The notes: generated from the sequence alone by a model not told the origin. Numbered from the stretch's first letter, positions 1 to 7,509 are shown. The stretch: 9,813 nt of DNA from an uncultured Blautia sp. (GCA_900551465.1 URWL01000047.1:1-9813), one strand, 5' to 3'. A program made the numbers and translations.

Positions 1-1578
1 CCGGCGATCAATATCCATGCCAGCGGATTCTGGGCATTTCTGATTGCCGTTGTGGTATTCGGACTTTTGCTTTACGCAGGAAAAAAGGGAGTACGTTCTC
101 CCGGTGAAATCAGACATTCGAAGGTGCTGAAACTGGGAGTGGGATTTGCAGGTCTTCTGGTTCTTGTATACGTTTTGGGAAGTATTCTTTCTTCTCCTAT
201 CGTCAATGCCAAAAAGTACCGGGATCTGATGGTTCCGGAAACCGGCGATTTTACAGAGGATATCCAACAGATTAGCTACGACCAGATTCCGCTTCTGGAT
301 AAGGAATCCGCAGCTCTTCTTGGAAACCGTAAAATGGGAAGCATGGTAGATATGGTTTCTCAGTTTGAGGTCAGCGATCTCTATTCCCAGATCAACTATA
401 AGGGACGTCCGGTTCGTGTGACCCCTCTTGTGTATGCAAGCCCCATTAAGTGGCTGACAAATATGAGCAAGGGTATTCCGGCATATATTACTATTGATAT
501 GGCTACCCAGAATACAGAACTGGTAAAGATGAAGGACGGAATAAAATATTCTCAGGCAGAGTATTTTAACCGGAATATCTACAGGCATCTGCGTTTTAAA
601 TACCCGACATATATTTTTGACCAGCTGAGTTTTGAGATCGATGAAGAAGGAACGCCTTACTGGGTATGTCCTGTGAAAAAATTCAATATCGGACTTTTTG
701 GCGGACAGACCATTGGAAGAGTGGTTCTCTGTAATGCAGTAACAGGAGAATGTAAAGATTATAAGATCAAAGACTGTCCTACATGGGTAGACCGTGCTTA
801 TCCGGCGGATCTTCTGATCGAGCTTTACAACTATCACGGTACGCTGATCAACGGATTTATCAACAGTGTTCTGGGACAGAAAGGCTGTCTTAAAACAACA
901 GAAGGCTACAACTATCTTGCCATTGATGATGACGTATGGGTATATACCGGCGTAACCTCTGTAAGCGGAGACCGTTCTAATGTAGGCTTTGTTCTGATGA
1001 ACCAGAGAACAAAGGAAACAAAATATTATGAGATACCGGGAGCAGAAGAGTATTCCGCAATGGAATCTGCAGAAGGCCAGGTACAGAATCTGGGCTACCG
1101 GGCAACCTTCCCTCTTCTTCTGAATATTGCAGACGAACCTACTTATTTCATTGCGCTGAAGGATAATGCAGGTCTGGTAAAAAAATATGCCATGCTGAAT
1201 ATCCAGAAGTATCAGAACGTAGCTATTGGAGATACGGTGAAGCAGTGTGAAAAAACCTACCTGAAAATGATCAAAGGAAACAGCGCGGCAGTAGCCGGAG
1301 AAAACACCAAAAAGCTTACCGGCGAGATTAAGCGTATGGCGCAGGGCGTAATCGATGGAAATACCCATTATTACATTGTGCTGGAAGGTCATGACGATCT
1401 GATCTTTGATGTTCCGATTACAGACTTCCTGGGAATCGTCAAATATGACGTAGGCGACAGGATCACCATTGCCTATAATGAGGCAGAACCTGCCAACAGT
1501 GTAGTCTCTGTAGAAGGAGATGCAGGAAGCGCAGAAGGAACAGTGGAAACACAGAATCTTCTGGAGACAGAGGAGTAA
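1..1578 (+). CDS. Membrane-anchored extracytoplasmic protein of unknown function (5' end missing)
   Basis: The reading frame is open from base 1, so the gene begins upstream of the window. A GTG at 52 lies inside a membrane segment and has no ribosome binding site, so it is not taken as the start. In window numbering, residues about 9-26 form one hydrophobic helix (GFWAFLIAV then VVFGLLLYA) and about 45-63 a second (GVGFAGLLVLVYVLGSIL). The basic loop between them (KKGVRS...RHSKVLK) should be cytoplasmic, which places the remaining ~460 residues outside the membrane. That part is soluble, rich in Tyr, Gly and Asp, and has no catalytic motif I recognise. A C-terminal piece (about 440-505) is strand-rich and may be an OB-like fold; the last 20 residues are acidic and low-complexity. 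It is followed by a long hairpin and converges on glgB. I do not recognise the family and infer no function beyond membrane anchoring. Confidence 0.85.
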   Translation, partial: PAINIHASGFWAFLIAVVVFGLLLYAGKKGVRSPGEIRHSKVLKLGVGFAGLLVLVYVLGSILSSPIVNAKKYRDLMVPETGDFTEDIQQISYDQIPLLDKESAALLGNRKMGSMVDMVSQFEVSDLYSQINYKGRPVRVTPLVYASPIKWLTNMSKGIPAYITIDMATQNTELVKMKDGIKYSQAEYFNRNIYRHLRFKYPTYIFDQLSFEIDEEGTPYWVCPVKKFNIGLFGGQTIGRVVLCNAVTGECKDYKIKDCPTWVDRAYPADLLIELYNYHGTLINGFINSVLGQKGCLKTTEGYNYLAIDDDVWVYTGVTSVSGDRSNVGFVLMNQRTKETKYYEIPGAEEYSAMESAEGQVQNLGYRATFPLLLNIADEPTYFIALKDNAGLVKKYAMLNIQKYQNVAIGDTVKQCEKTYLKMIKGNSAAVAGENTKKLTGEIKRMAQGVIDGNTHYYIVLEGHDDLIFDVPITDFLGIVKYDVGDRITIAYNEAEPANSVVSVEGDAGSAEGTVETQNLLETEE

Positions 1579-1615
1579 TTATCCGGGAACTTTTAGAATA
1601 TAAACGGTAGATTGA

Positions 1616-1692
1616 AACATACAGGTCTGCTTCCATTTCGTTCAGAAACCATAAATCAGTTTCTGTAACAGATGGGAGGAGACCTGTATGTT
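1616..1692. terminator. Long imperfect hairpin between convergent genes; possible bidirectional terminator
   Basis: The arms 1616-1628 (AACATACAGGTCT) and 1680-1692 (AGACCTGTATGTT) pair perfectly over 13 bp. Inside, pairing continues: 1630-1638 with 1670-1678 (two G.U pairs), 1640-1642 with 1667-1669, and CAGAAAC (1643-1649) with GTTTCTG (1659-1665), around a 9-base loop. By hand this gives about 32 pairs in 77 bases with one mismatch and two single-base bulges. It lies between the stop codons of two convergent genes, the usual place for a shared terminator. The downstream T tract is weak on both strands (TTATTTTA on plus, TTTCAAT on minus), so termination is inferred mainly from position and structure. 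A palindromic repeat element is the alternative. Confidence 0.55.
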
Positions 1693-1722
1693 ATTTTACA
1701 GACAGAACTATATCATTTTTAA

Positions 1723-3507
1723 TTATTGAATTTCGTAATACACTGCGGAAAATGCGGGCAGTTCAGCCTGGTATCTGCCGTCGGTTATTTTTCTGGCAGG
1801 GCGGCGGCGTTTCCGGTTTCCACCGTAGATTTCCATATCACTTCTAAGCAGCTCTGTGATTTTCTGGCATTCGGGAAGCCTTAACTCATAAGACAGGTCT
1901 CTGTCAGAAAAATTAAAGGCAGCAATAATCTTTTCTGTTTTGCCGGTTCTCTGGAAAACATAAACACAGTCCGGCTCCTGATGACAGTCAATCCACTGGA
2001 AACCGTCTGCTTCATAGTCTTTTTCCCACAGGGCGGAATGCTCCAGATAAAGTATATTCAGATCTTTCATAAACCGGGCGAATCCACTGTGGATGGGGTA
2101 ATCCAGAAGCAACCAGTCCTGTTCTCTTTTTTCGTCCCATTCCCGCAGCTGTCCGAATTCATTTCCCATGAAATTCAGTTTTTTGCCCGGGTGAGCATAC
2201 ATGTACATGTAGAAAGCCCTTGCCTGAGGAAATTTTCCGTCATAGTCACCATTCATCTTCTGGAGAATGGTGGCTTTTCCATGTACCACCTCATCATGAG
2301 AAAGAGGAAGAAGGAAACGTGCATCGTAATAATACATCATGGAAAAAGTCAGTTTGTGGTATTCACGGCTTCTGTATTCAGGAGCTGTGCGGAAATAATC
2401 CAGAGTATCGTTCATCCATCCCATATCCCATTTATAGTCGAATCCCAGTCCCCCGTGCTCCACGGGATCGGTAACCTTTGGAAAAGAGGTAGAATCCTCG
2501 GCTGCGAGGATCGCAGAAGGATGGAGCTTTTTCAGTCCCTGGTTCATGTACTGGAGGAATTCCACTGCATTTCCGTTTACGCCCCTGGCCGGATCTCCCT
2601 GCCAGTAGATGGCTCTGCTGATGGCGTCCATTCGCAGACCGTCTATATGGTATTCGGTCAGCCAGTAATTGGCGGCGGACTGGAGAAAACTCCGAACCTC
2701 TCCTCTGGAATGCATAAAGTTGCAGCTGCCCCATTCGCTGACCCCTACAGCTGAATTAGGATATTCATACAGAGGAGTTCCGTCATACATGGCAAGTCCG
2801 TAGCTGTCCAGTGCAAAATGTACAGGAACAAAATCCATGATTACACCGATTCCGTTCTGGTGACAGACGTCCACAAAATATTTCAGTTGTCTGGCAGTGC
2901 CATATCTGGAAGTGGGACTGTAGAAGCCGGTAGCCTGATAGCCCCAGGATTCGTCGCAGGGATACTCGTTTAAGGGCATAAGCTCCAGATAATTATAGCC
3001 GTTTCTTTTCAGATACGGGATCAGGATAGATGCCATTTCCTCATAAGTATACCAGGCGTCCGGTTTGTCTTCTGGTTTTTTGAAGGATCCCAGATGAAGC
3101 TCATAGATGTTCAGGGGTTTTTTACGGCAGTCGCTGCGGCTGTTCATCCATTCTTCATCAGAAAAAGAATAAGAATCCATATCCCGGATCACAGAGGCGG
3201 AATTAGGGCGAAGCTCCATGCCGAAGCCGTAGGGGTCGCAGTGTTCTACACGGTTTCCGGCTCTGTCGTAAATGCAGTATTTGTACATCATGCCTTCGGT
3301 AGCGTCCGGAACAAAAAGCTCCCAGAAATTTCCGTCAGAAATTTTATTCATTTCCCATTCCTGCCAGTTGTTGAATTCTCCGATCACTGTAATGCGCGAA
3401 GCGGACGGAGCGAAAGTTCGGAAACAGACTCCCCTGTGCTGAAGATGAGCCCCCAGATACTGGTAGGCGTCAAAAATTTTTCCTGTATAAAATCCGTACA
3501 GATCCAT
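1723..3507 (-). CDS. glgB: 1,4-alpha-glucan branching enzyme GlgB (GH13)
   Basis: Glycogen branching enzyme: it cuts an alpha-1,4 glucan chain and reattaches the piece through an alpha-1,6 bond; cytoplasmic. The start is ATG at 3507, because AAGGAG lies 6 bases before it; an ATG nine codons upstream (3534) has no such site. The product is 594 aa, short for GlgB (about 620-730 in many bacteria). Residues about 15-105 form a CBM48 domain (FRTFAPSASRITVIGEFNNW). The GH13 barrel follows, with DFVPVHF (225-231), DGLRMDAIS carrying the predicted nucleophile Asp294, AAEDST with the predicted acid/base Glu337, and LSHDEV with His404/Asp405. WGYQATGFYSPTSRYG is the branching-enzyme form of the barrel signature. 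The C-terminal beta domain covers about 500-594. All catalytic positions are intact. No other glycogen genes (glgC, glgD, glgA, glgP) lie nearby, so it is a stand-alone gene here. It is divergent from a tetR-family gene. Confidence 0.95.
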   Translation of the reverse strand: MDLYGFYTGKIFDAYQYLGAHLQHRGVCFRTFAPSASRITVIGEFNNWQEWEMNKISDGNFWELFVPDATEGMMYKYCIYDRAGNRVEHCDPYGFGMELRPNSASVIRDMDSYSFSDEEWMNSRSDCRKKPLNIYELHLGSFKKPEDKPDAWYTYEEMASILIPYLKRNGYNYLELMPLNEYPCDESWGYQATGFYSPTSRYGTARQLKYFVDVCHQNGIGVIMDFVPVHFALDSYGLAMYDGTPLYEYPNSAVGVSEWGSCNFMHSRGEVRSFLQSAANYWLTEYHIDGLRMDAISRAIYWQGDPARGVNGNAVEFLQYMNQGLKKLHPSAILAAEDSTSFPKVTDPVEHGGLGFDYKWDMGWMNDTLDYFRTAPEYRSREYHKLTFSMMYYYDARFLLPLSHDEVVHGKATILQKMNGDYDGKFPQARAFYMYMYAHPGKKLNFMGNEFGQLREWDEKREQDWLLLDYPIHSGFARFMKDLNILYLEHSALWEKDYEADGFQWIDCHQEPDCVYVFQRTGKTEKIIAAFNFSDRDLSYELRLPECQKITELLRSDMEIYGGNRKRRRPARKITDGRYQAELPAFSAVYYEIQ

Positions 3508-3553
3508 AATAATCTCCTTATAGATAATAGACATTGGTTGTTTTTCTGATTAT

Positions 3554-3582
3554 AATATAAGAAAAGAAAGAGATACTGTCCA
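3554..3582 (-). promoter_or_regulatory. Predicted sigma-A promoter of glgB
   Basis: Read on the minus strand, TGGACA (3582-3577, -35, 5 of 6 consensus) is followed after 17 bases by TATATT (3559-3554, -10, 5 of 6). A perfect TATAAT at 3554-3549 overlaps this -10 but would give a 22-base spacer. The promoter sits in the 152-base divergent region between glgB and the tetR-family gene, about 45 bases upstream of the glgB start, so the TetR-family protein could in principle act on it. No clear palindromic TetR operator was found. Confidence 0.55.
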
Positions 3583-3659
3583 CCAACAAAATAACAAAAC
3601 AGACGGATAAACAACGGTTTGCAGAAAGTGTCGGATAAATAAAAAAACAGGAGGAGCTT

Positions 3660-4217
3660 ATGGATATCAGAATAGAAAAAACGCAGCGGGCAATCAAAAA
3701 TGCCTTTCTGGAACTGCGGGCAAAAAAGCCTCTGGAAAAGATCACTGTTAAGGAGCTGTGCGCGCTTGCCTGTGTGAATAAATCGACTTTTTACAGCCAT
3801 TATGAGGACATTTTTGCCCTGTCAGAGTTTATGGAGTCAGAAACCATTACCTCAATTGTGAAAAATATCTCTGCACAGCAGCAGGATCCGTTTCGGGATC
3901 CTGAGATTTTTACCAGGAATCTGTACATAGCCTTTCTTTCCAATGACTCTCTTATCAACATTCTTTTTTCAGGAAGAGAAAGGGCAAGGCTTGGAGACTG
4001 CCTGGAAACAGAATTGAGGAAATTGATGTGCGCCAGATATCCGGAATATAAAGAGGATATAGAATGGAATATTCTTTTGTCTTATTGTGTTCAGGGTTCT
4101 TTTCATGCGTATCTGAATTACAAAGACCGGGATCCGGATGCAGTGATCCGAGTCATCGAAAAAGTGGTACAGGCGCTGAAGCCTTTGTATCTGGAACATA
4201 TACCTGGAGGTAATTAA
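3660..4217 (+). CDS. TetR/AcrR-family transcriptional regulator
   Basis: A 185-residue protein, a usual length for a small TetR-family repressor. The N-terminal helix-turn-helix spans about residues 8-51 with the typical pattern KITVKELCALACVNKSTFYSHYEDI; the recognition helix is the VNKSTFYSHY part. The rest (about 55-180) is helical and should form the ligand and dimer domain; it is too variable to name a ligand. The ATG at 3660 follows AGGAGG closely. The gene is divergent from glgB and its last codons (GGAGG at 4206-4210) contain the ribosome binding site of the next reading frame, so it is cotranscribed with the PucR-like remnant. Many TetR proteins control a neighbouring gene; here the candidates are itself, glgB and the PucR-like gene. 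The target is unknown. Confidence 0.85.
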   Translation: MDIRIEKTQRAIKNAFLELRAKKPLEKITVKELCALACVNKSTFYSHYEDIFALSEFMESETITSIVKNISAQQQDPFRDPEIFTRNLYIAFLSNDSLINILFSGRERARLGDCLETELRKLMCARYPEYKEDIEWNILLSYCVQGSFHAYLNYKDRDPDAVIRVIEKVVQALKPLYLEHIPGGN

Positions 4218-4218
4218 A

Positions 4219-4425
4219 GTGAAATTAAGTATGTGGATGATTGCAAATCAAATGACAGAGCTGGACGTGAAGCTGGAGATCCGGGAGGATGCGCCTGCTG
4301 TTTTGAACAGCGCCCGGCTTGCCTATGCTACAAACTGCGTCCATATATACCAGGAAAAAGATTATGTGGTCTGTGATGGGGAAGGTGACAGGATTTACAT
4401 TTATGATATGGATATTCTTCTTTAA
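4219..4425 (+). CDS. N-terminal fragment of PucR-like regulator (68 aa)
   Basis: A GTG start at 4219 has GGAGG at 4206-4210, inside the end of the upstream tetR-family gene, with the stop and start one base apart. This arrangement implies translational coupling. The peptide MKLSMWMIANQMTELDVKL... contains IREDAPAVLNSARLAYATNCVHIYQ, a segment I recognise as typical of the N-terminus of long PucR-type regulators. It ends with IYIYDMDILL at a TAA; the last few residues (after about DMD) probably result from reading past the deletion joint in the wrong frame. Alone it has no DNA-binding motif and is unlikely to act as a regulator. Confidence 0.65.
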   Translation: MKLSMWMIANQMTELDVKLEIREDAPAVLNSARLAYATNCVHIYQEKDYVVCDGEGDRIYIYDMDILL

Positions 4426-4436
4426 ATGCGGTTAAT

Positions 4437-5447
4437 ATGATCAAATATACCGGCAGCAACAGTGAATTTTTTTCTCCGGGAAACATCAGTTATCTGTTCC
4501 CGCACAATAATCTCATAGCGTTGGAGGGAATCAGCTATTGCGTGTATGTAAATAACATAGTATGCGGAAGGATAAATTTGATTGCAAAAGAAAGAAAACT
4601 GAATCAGGGAGACGCACAGCTTCTGGAAAAATTCACAGATGTGCTCCAGGCGTATATGGGACTGTATACACTGAAAGATATGTCAGGAAGCATTAATAAT
4701 GTTTTTCTTGATCTTATGCTGGACAGACCCTGTGACAAAGCAAAGCTTAAGATTCAGATGGACTATCAGGGCTGGACAGGAGATGAGACTTATTATGTGG
4801 CGCTGATCCGATTTGCGGATACAGGAGATCCTGAATATACATCCCGCCAGATGAACTCCCTTTTTCGGATGCTGATCCGTAATCTTACAGATATTTGTGT
4901 TAATATCAGGGATCATGAGCTGATTTTGCTTGCAGACAGAAATCTGGCAAAGGCCCAGGATTCCTGCCTGCTGCTTCGTAATCTTGTGATACATAATCCG
5001 GTTCAGATCGGATTCAGTCTGCCTGACTGCAGCGGGATTATGGAGCTGCCCAGATTTTATCGGCAGGCAGAATACGCTTTAGAAAGGAACAGGCATCTTC
5101 CAAAGCCAAAAGCTATTCAGTATTTTGAAAATATGGCTTCGGAATATCTTCTGACTGCATCAGCGCCCCTGGAAGATAAGGTCATGGCATGTATGCCTTC
5201 TGTGCTCAGGCTGTGGAGGGAACAACAGAAGGGAAGCGAGATGTTCCGCACTTTGTTTAGTTTTTTAAATAATGAGCGTTCCGTTACCCACACTTCTGAA
5301 GAACTATTCCTTCATCGGAATACCACTGTTTACCGGATCAAAAAAATACAGGAAAACCTGGAGCTTGACCTGGAAGACCCGGAGGTACGCAGTTACTGCT
5401 ATATTTCCATGCTCTTTCTGAAAGCTTACGAGAACTGCAGATCATAA
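4437..5447 (+). CDS. PucR C-terminal helix-turn-helix protein, likely N-truncated remnant (336 aa)
   Basis: The C-terminus (about 283-328) is a classic PucR/CdaR HTH: SEELFLHRNTTVYRIKKI followed by LDLEDPEVRSYCYISMLFLK. Residues about 85-220 (NVFLDLMLDRP ... YYVALIRFADT ... FYRQAEYALERNR) match the GGDEF-like middle domain of this family, and 30-75 the region just before it (VCGRINLIAKERKLNQGDAQLLEKF). PucR/CdaR proteins typically activate uptake or breakdown of a small molecule. There is no Shine-Dalgarno motif before ATG 4437, only 11 bases separate it from the preceding stop, and the frame is open upstream to 4407. Expression would therefore need reinitiation after the 68-codon frame. The HTH itself is intact, so a shortened DNA-binding protein remains possible. 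Confidence 0.75.
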   Translation: MIKYTGSNSEFFSPGNISYLFPHNNLIALEGISYCVYVNNIVCGRINLIAKERKLNQGDAQLLEKFTDVLQAYMGLYTLKDMSGSINNVFLDLMLDRPCDKAKLKIQMDYQGWTGDETYYVALIRFADTGDPEYTSRQMNSLFRMLIRNLTDICVNIRDHELILLADRNLAKAQDSCLLLRNLVIHNPVQIGFSLPDCSGIMELPRFYRQAEYALERNRHLPKPKAIQYFENMASEYLLTASAPLEDKVMACMPSVLRLWREQQKGSEMFRTLFSFLNNERSVTHTSEELFLHRNTTVYRIKKIQENLELDLEDPEVRSYCYISMLFLKAYENCRS

Positions 5448-5452
5448 AAATA

Positions 5453-6496
5453 TCAGAACATGATCTCATGGGGCATTCTCATTGCCTCCTGCTGTTCTGG
5501 AGTGAATCCGAAGCGTTCCTGGTTGATTTTATCGATTGCACTGGAAAGTGAAAGATAAACGCCTGGATACACAGATCCTGGGCCGCCCTGGGCAATACAT
5601 GGGATGAAGCTGTGGATACCGCAGTCATCAACGATTTCTCTGACTACTTTTTCGCATTCTTCATCTGTCCAGCCCTCGTGGTCAACAAAGGCATTTTCAA
5701 TCACACCCATAAAGCTGATCTTGCTGCCGTATTTTTTAATCAGCTCAGGTACATTATTGGTTTTCATGCAGCCCTGGTAAACGTCGATGCCCATTTCAAT
5801 CATGTCTGGAACAAGTGTTGCAGCATAGCTGTCAGAATGATGCACAATGTAGTCTACGCCGTGGCTCTTGTAATAGCCGTAGATTTCTTTATAAGAATCA
5901 AGGAAATAATCTTCAAACATGGAAGGACTGAGGAAAGTACTGTCATGGCTGCCCCAGTCATCATGATGGAAGATCATGTCCGGATGGAGATTCTGACAGA
6001 TTCCCTCTGCTAATTTCAGTTCCCATTCAGTCAGATGCTTGATCAGATCATGCATTTCATCTTCATAGTCGATATAGTAGTACAGAGCATTGACCATTTC
6101 ACAGAGGTGATGGGACTGTTCAAAAAGCCCCGGGGCAACAAAAGCAGCTTTAAAGGCTTTTGAGCCGTCTACTGCATCGTAGATAGCTTTGCATTGATCC
6201 CACAGTTCGTCAGGAAAGTCAAGAGAAGGAGCTTTTACATAGTCTTTCCAGTTTTCAATATCTTTTACAACAATTTTATCCGGGGTATGTACAGGAAAGG
6301 AACCTGGAGTATTTTCCGGAAAACTGTTGGTGATGCCCCAGGCATTTACAACATTCAGCTGTCCTTTCTGCGGCTGGGGGCTGGTGAGCATAAATGGGTG
6401 CGGCAGCAGGCGGATGGCTTCATACTGGTTTACAAAACGATCCGGATTTCCGCCGGCCTTCATACATTCGATCATATTCTGTTTTGCTGTCAACAT
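5453..6496 (-). CDS. Uroporphyrinogen decarboxylase-superfamily (URO-D fold) protein, methyltransferase-like
   Basis: A 347-residue cytoplasmic protein with the URO-D / MtaA-CmuA fold: an N-terminal GGNPDRFVNQYEA segment, DDWGSHDSTFLSPSMF (179-194) on the motif usually written DDxGxxxxxxxSPxxF, VDYIVHHSDSYAATLVPDMIEMGIDVYQG (214-242), and SFMGVIENA (261-269). Members outside haem synthesis often move methyl groups in corrinoid-dependent demethylation. The zinc-binding HxC motif of MtaA/MtbA is not seen: the corresponding site reads HHSDSY. No corrinoid protein or haem gene is adjacent, so the substrate is unknown and true HemE activity is unlikely. ATG 6496 is chosen because AAGGAGG (6512-6506) lies 9 bases upstream. 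Its stop is 5 bases from the end of the convergent PucR remnant. It is divergent from a GntR-family regulator, a likely controller. Confidence 0.85.
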   Translation of the reverse strand: MLTAKQNMIECMKAGGNPDRFVNQYEAIRLLPHPFMLTSPQPQKGQLNVVNAWGITNSFPENTPGSFPVHTPDKIVVKDIENWKDYVKAPSLDFPDELWDQCKAIYDAVDGSKAFKAAFVAPGLFEQSHHLCEMVNALYYYIDYEDEMHDLIKHLTEWELKLAEGICQNLHPDMIFHHDDWGSHDSTFLSPSMFEDYFLDSYKEIYGYYKSHGVDYIVHHSDSYAATLVPDMIEMGIDVYQGCMKTNNVPELIKKYGSKISFMGVIENAFVDHEGWTDEECEKVVREIVDDCGIHSFIPCIAQGGPGSVYPGVYLSLSSAIDKINQERFGFTPEQQEAMRMPHEIMF

Positions 6497-6733
6497 AGGA
6501 TCAAACCTCCTTTATATTCCTTTTATTTTGGCAGATATTTTTGCCTGTAATAACATCATACTATTTGTATAGACAGAAAAATAGGTACGAGGTGAACAAT
6601 TATGTGTAAAATACAAGGCGGTTATTTGTGTGCAGATGACAATTATAAAAAAGGACTGGTACTGATGTTATAATAATAGTATACTGATAATATATATTTT
6701 TTATTGACCGACCAGGGAAAGAAGGGAAAGCAA
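6497..6733. promoter_or_regulatory. Divergent control region between the URO-D gene and the first gntR gene
   Basis: This AT-rich stretch of 237 bases must hold promoters for both flanking genes. On the plus strand TGTTATAAT (6666-6674) is a perfect extended -10 element (TGnTATAAT), with no good -35. ACTGGT (6655-6660) lies just upstream; ACTGGT is the half-site of known HutC/NagR-type GntR operators. On the minus strand TATGAT (6559-6554) is a plausible -10 for the URO-D gene, again with a weak -35. CTAT-TTGT-ATAG (6561-6572) is a short inverted repeat beside it. A 23-codon frame (6602-6673) is discussed in the findings. Confidence 0.5.
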
Positions 6734-7459
6734 ATGGATGAAAGAGCACCAAAATATTATATATTAAAAAAAACACTGGAGGAAAGGATTGAAAACGATG
6801 AATTTCCTGCGGATCAGCCGATTCCCAGTGAACGTGAACTGATGGAAACTTATCAGGTCAGCAGAATCACAGTCCGTAAAGCAATCGATGAATTAGTAAA
6901 TGAGGGATTTTTATATAAGATCCAGGGAAAAGGGACATATGTCAAAACAGATGAACGCAGCAGCAATCTGTTTGCTATAACCAGCTGTACGGAGGATGTA
7001 ATACGGATGGGAATGACACCGTCAAAAAAAGTGGTAGTGGAAGAACTTGTTTACGCCAACAGCAAACATGCAAAGGCTTTGGAAATTACCCGGGATGAAA
7101 AAGTATATATGCTGGGGCGTATTCTTTATGCAGATCAGGAACCACTGAATTATACGCTGACTTTCCTTCCGGAAAAGCTGTTTCCAGGACTGTCTTCACA
7201 TTCTTTTGACAGGGAATCTCTGTATCAGGTTCTTCAGAAAGAGTATGGTGTAAGGATCACAACCGCCAGGAGAACGATAGAGGCAATCCTTGCCCGGGAT
7301 GATGTAGCAGAATATCTGGATCTGGAGGAGGGATCTCCAATTATCTTATTCCGGTGTATCACTTATGGAATCATAAATGGAAAAGAAATTCCAATTGAGA
7401 CATTTAAGTGTTATTACCGTACAGACAAGTTTAAATTTTATATTGACCAGGTGAGATAA
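6734..7459 (+). CDS. GntR-family (HutC/UTRA) transcriptional regulator, sister copy 1
   Basis: A 241-residue regulator. ATG 6734 is chosen over the TTG at 6704 because AAGGGA (6722-6727) precedes it and because it aligns exactly with the start of its downstream sister. The winged HTH spans about residues 6-72: KYYILKKTLEERI, then PSERELMETYQVSRITVRKAIDELVNEG and the wing YKIQGKGTYV. The UTRA ligand-binding domain covers about 90-238 (VYMLGRILYADQEPLNY, FLPEKLFPG, RRTIEA, EYLDLEEGSPIILF, ETFKCYYRTDKFKFYI). Such proteins usually repress until a sugar phosphate, amino acid derivative or similar ligand binds UTRA. A strong terminator follows directly, so this gene is probably monocistronic. It shares its upstream region with the divergent URO-D gene. 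Hand alignment with the next regulator gives about 153 of 241 identical residues. Confidence 0.92.
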   Translation: MDERAPKYYILKKTLEERIENDEFPADQPIPSERELMETYQVSRITVRKAIDELVNEGFLYKIQGKGTYVKTDERSSNLFAITSCTEDVIRMGMTPSKKVVVEELVYANSKHAKALEITRDEKVYMLGRILYADQEPLNYTLTFLPEKLFPGLSSHSFDRESLYQVLQKEYGVRITTARRTIEAILARDDVAEYLDLEEGSPIILFRCITYGIINGKEIPIETFKCYYRTDKFKFYIDQVR

Positions 7460-7463
7460 GAAA

Positions 7464-7509
7464 ACTGCAGTTTTCCACATTTATATATGTTGGAGACTGC
7501 AGTATTTTT
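7464..7509 (+). terminator. Intrinsic terminator of gntR copy 1
   Basis: The arm 7464-7480 (ACTGCAGT then TTTCCACAT) pairs with 7487-7503 (ATGTTGGAG then ACTGCAGT) over 16 of 17 positions, two of them G.U, with a 6-base loop TTATAT. It is followed by ATTTTT (7504-7509). It begins five bases after the gntR stop codon and separates the two gntR genes into different transcription units. Confidence 0.85.

Larger units (their letters stand above)
4219..5447 (+). pseudogene. PucR/CdaR-family transcriptional regulator disrupted by an out-of-frame internal deletion
   Basis: Two reading frames together look like one PucR-family regulator. The first (4219-4425, frame 1) starts with MKLSMWMIANQ, an opening I associate with the N-terminus of clostridial PucR regulators. 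The second (frame 3) carries the central and HTH domains. Frame 3 is open upstream of its first ATG (4437) back to 4407 and reads YGYSSLNAVNMIK, which looks like the inside of a domain rather than an N-terminus. The N-terminal match in frame 1 ends near 4405-4413. Summed length is about 414 residues; family members I recall are about 510-540, so roughly 100-130 residues are missing and the join is out of frame. This reading relies on recalled family architecture. The alternative is two separately translated proteins. Confidence 0.6.

Noticed and set aside
1981..2754. A 257-codon open frame on the plus strand
   Set aside because: It is antisense to glgB, whose catalytic motifs are intact; the translation shows no domain and no credible start.
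3604..3639. Direct repeat CGGATAAA (3604-3611 and 3632-3639) upstream of the tetR-family gene
   Set aside because: Eight bases in AT-rich DNA, not palindromic as TetR operators normally are; likely chance.
5439..5466. Inverted repeat AGATCAT...ATGATCT spanning the stops of the PucR remnant and the URO-D gene
   Set aside because: Only 7 bp with a 14-base loop and no T tract; too weak to call a terminator, although the two genes are only 5 bases apart.
5453..6496. Annotation as HemE, uroporphyrinogen decarboxylase of haem synthesis
   Set aside because: Only the fold-level motifs match; no haem genes are nearby and the sequence resembles the MtaA/CmuA-like side of the superfamily.
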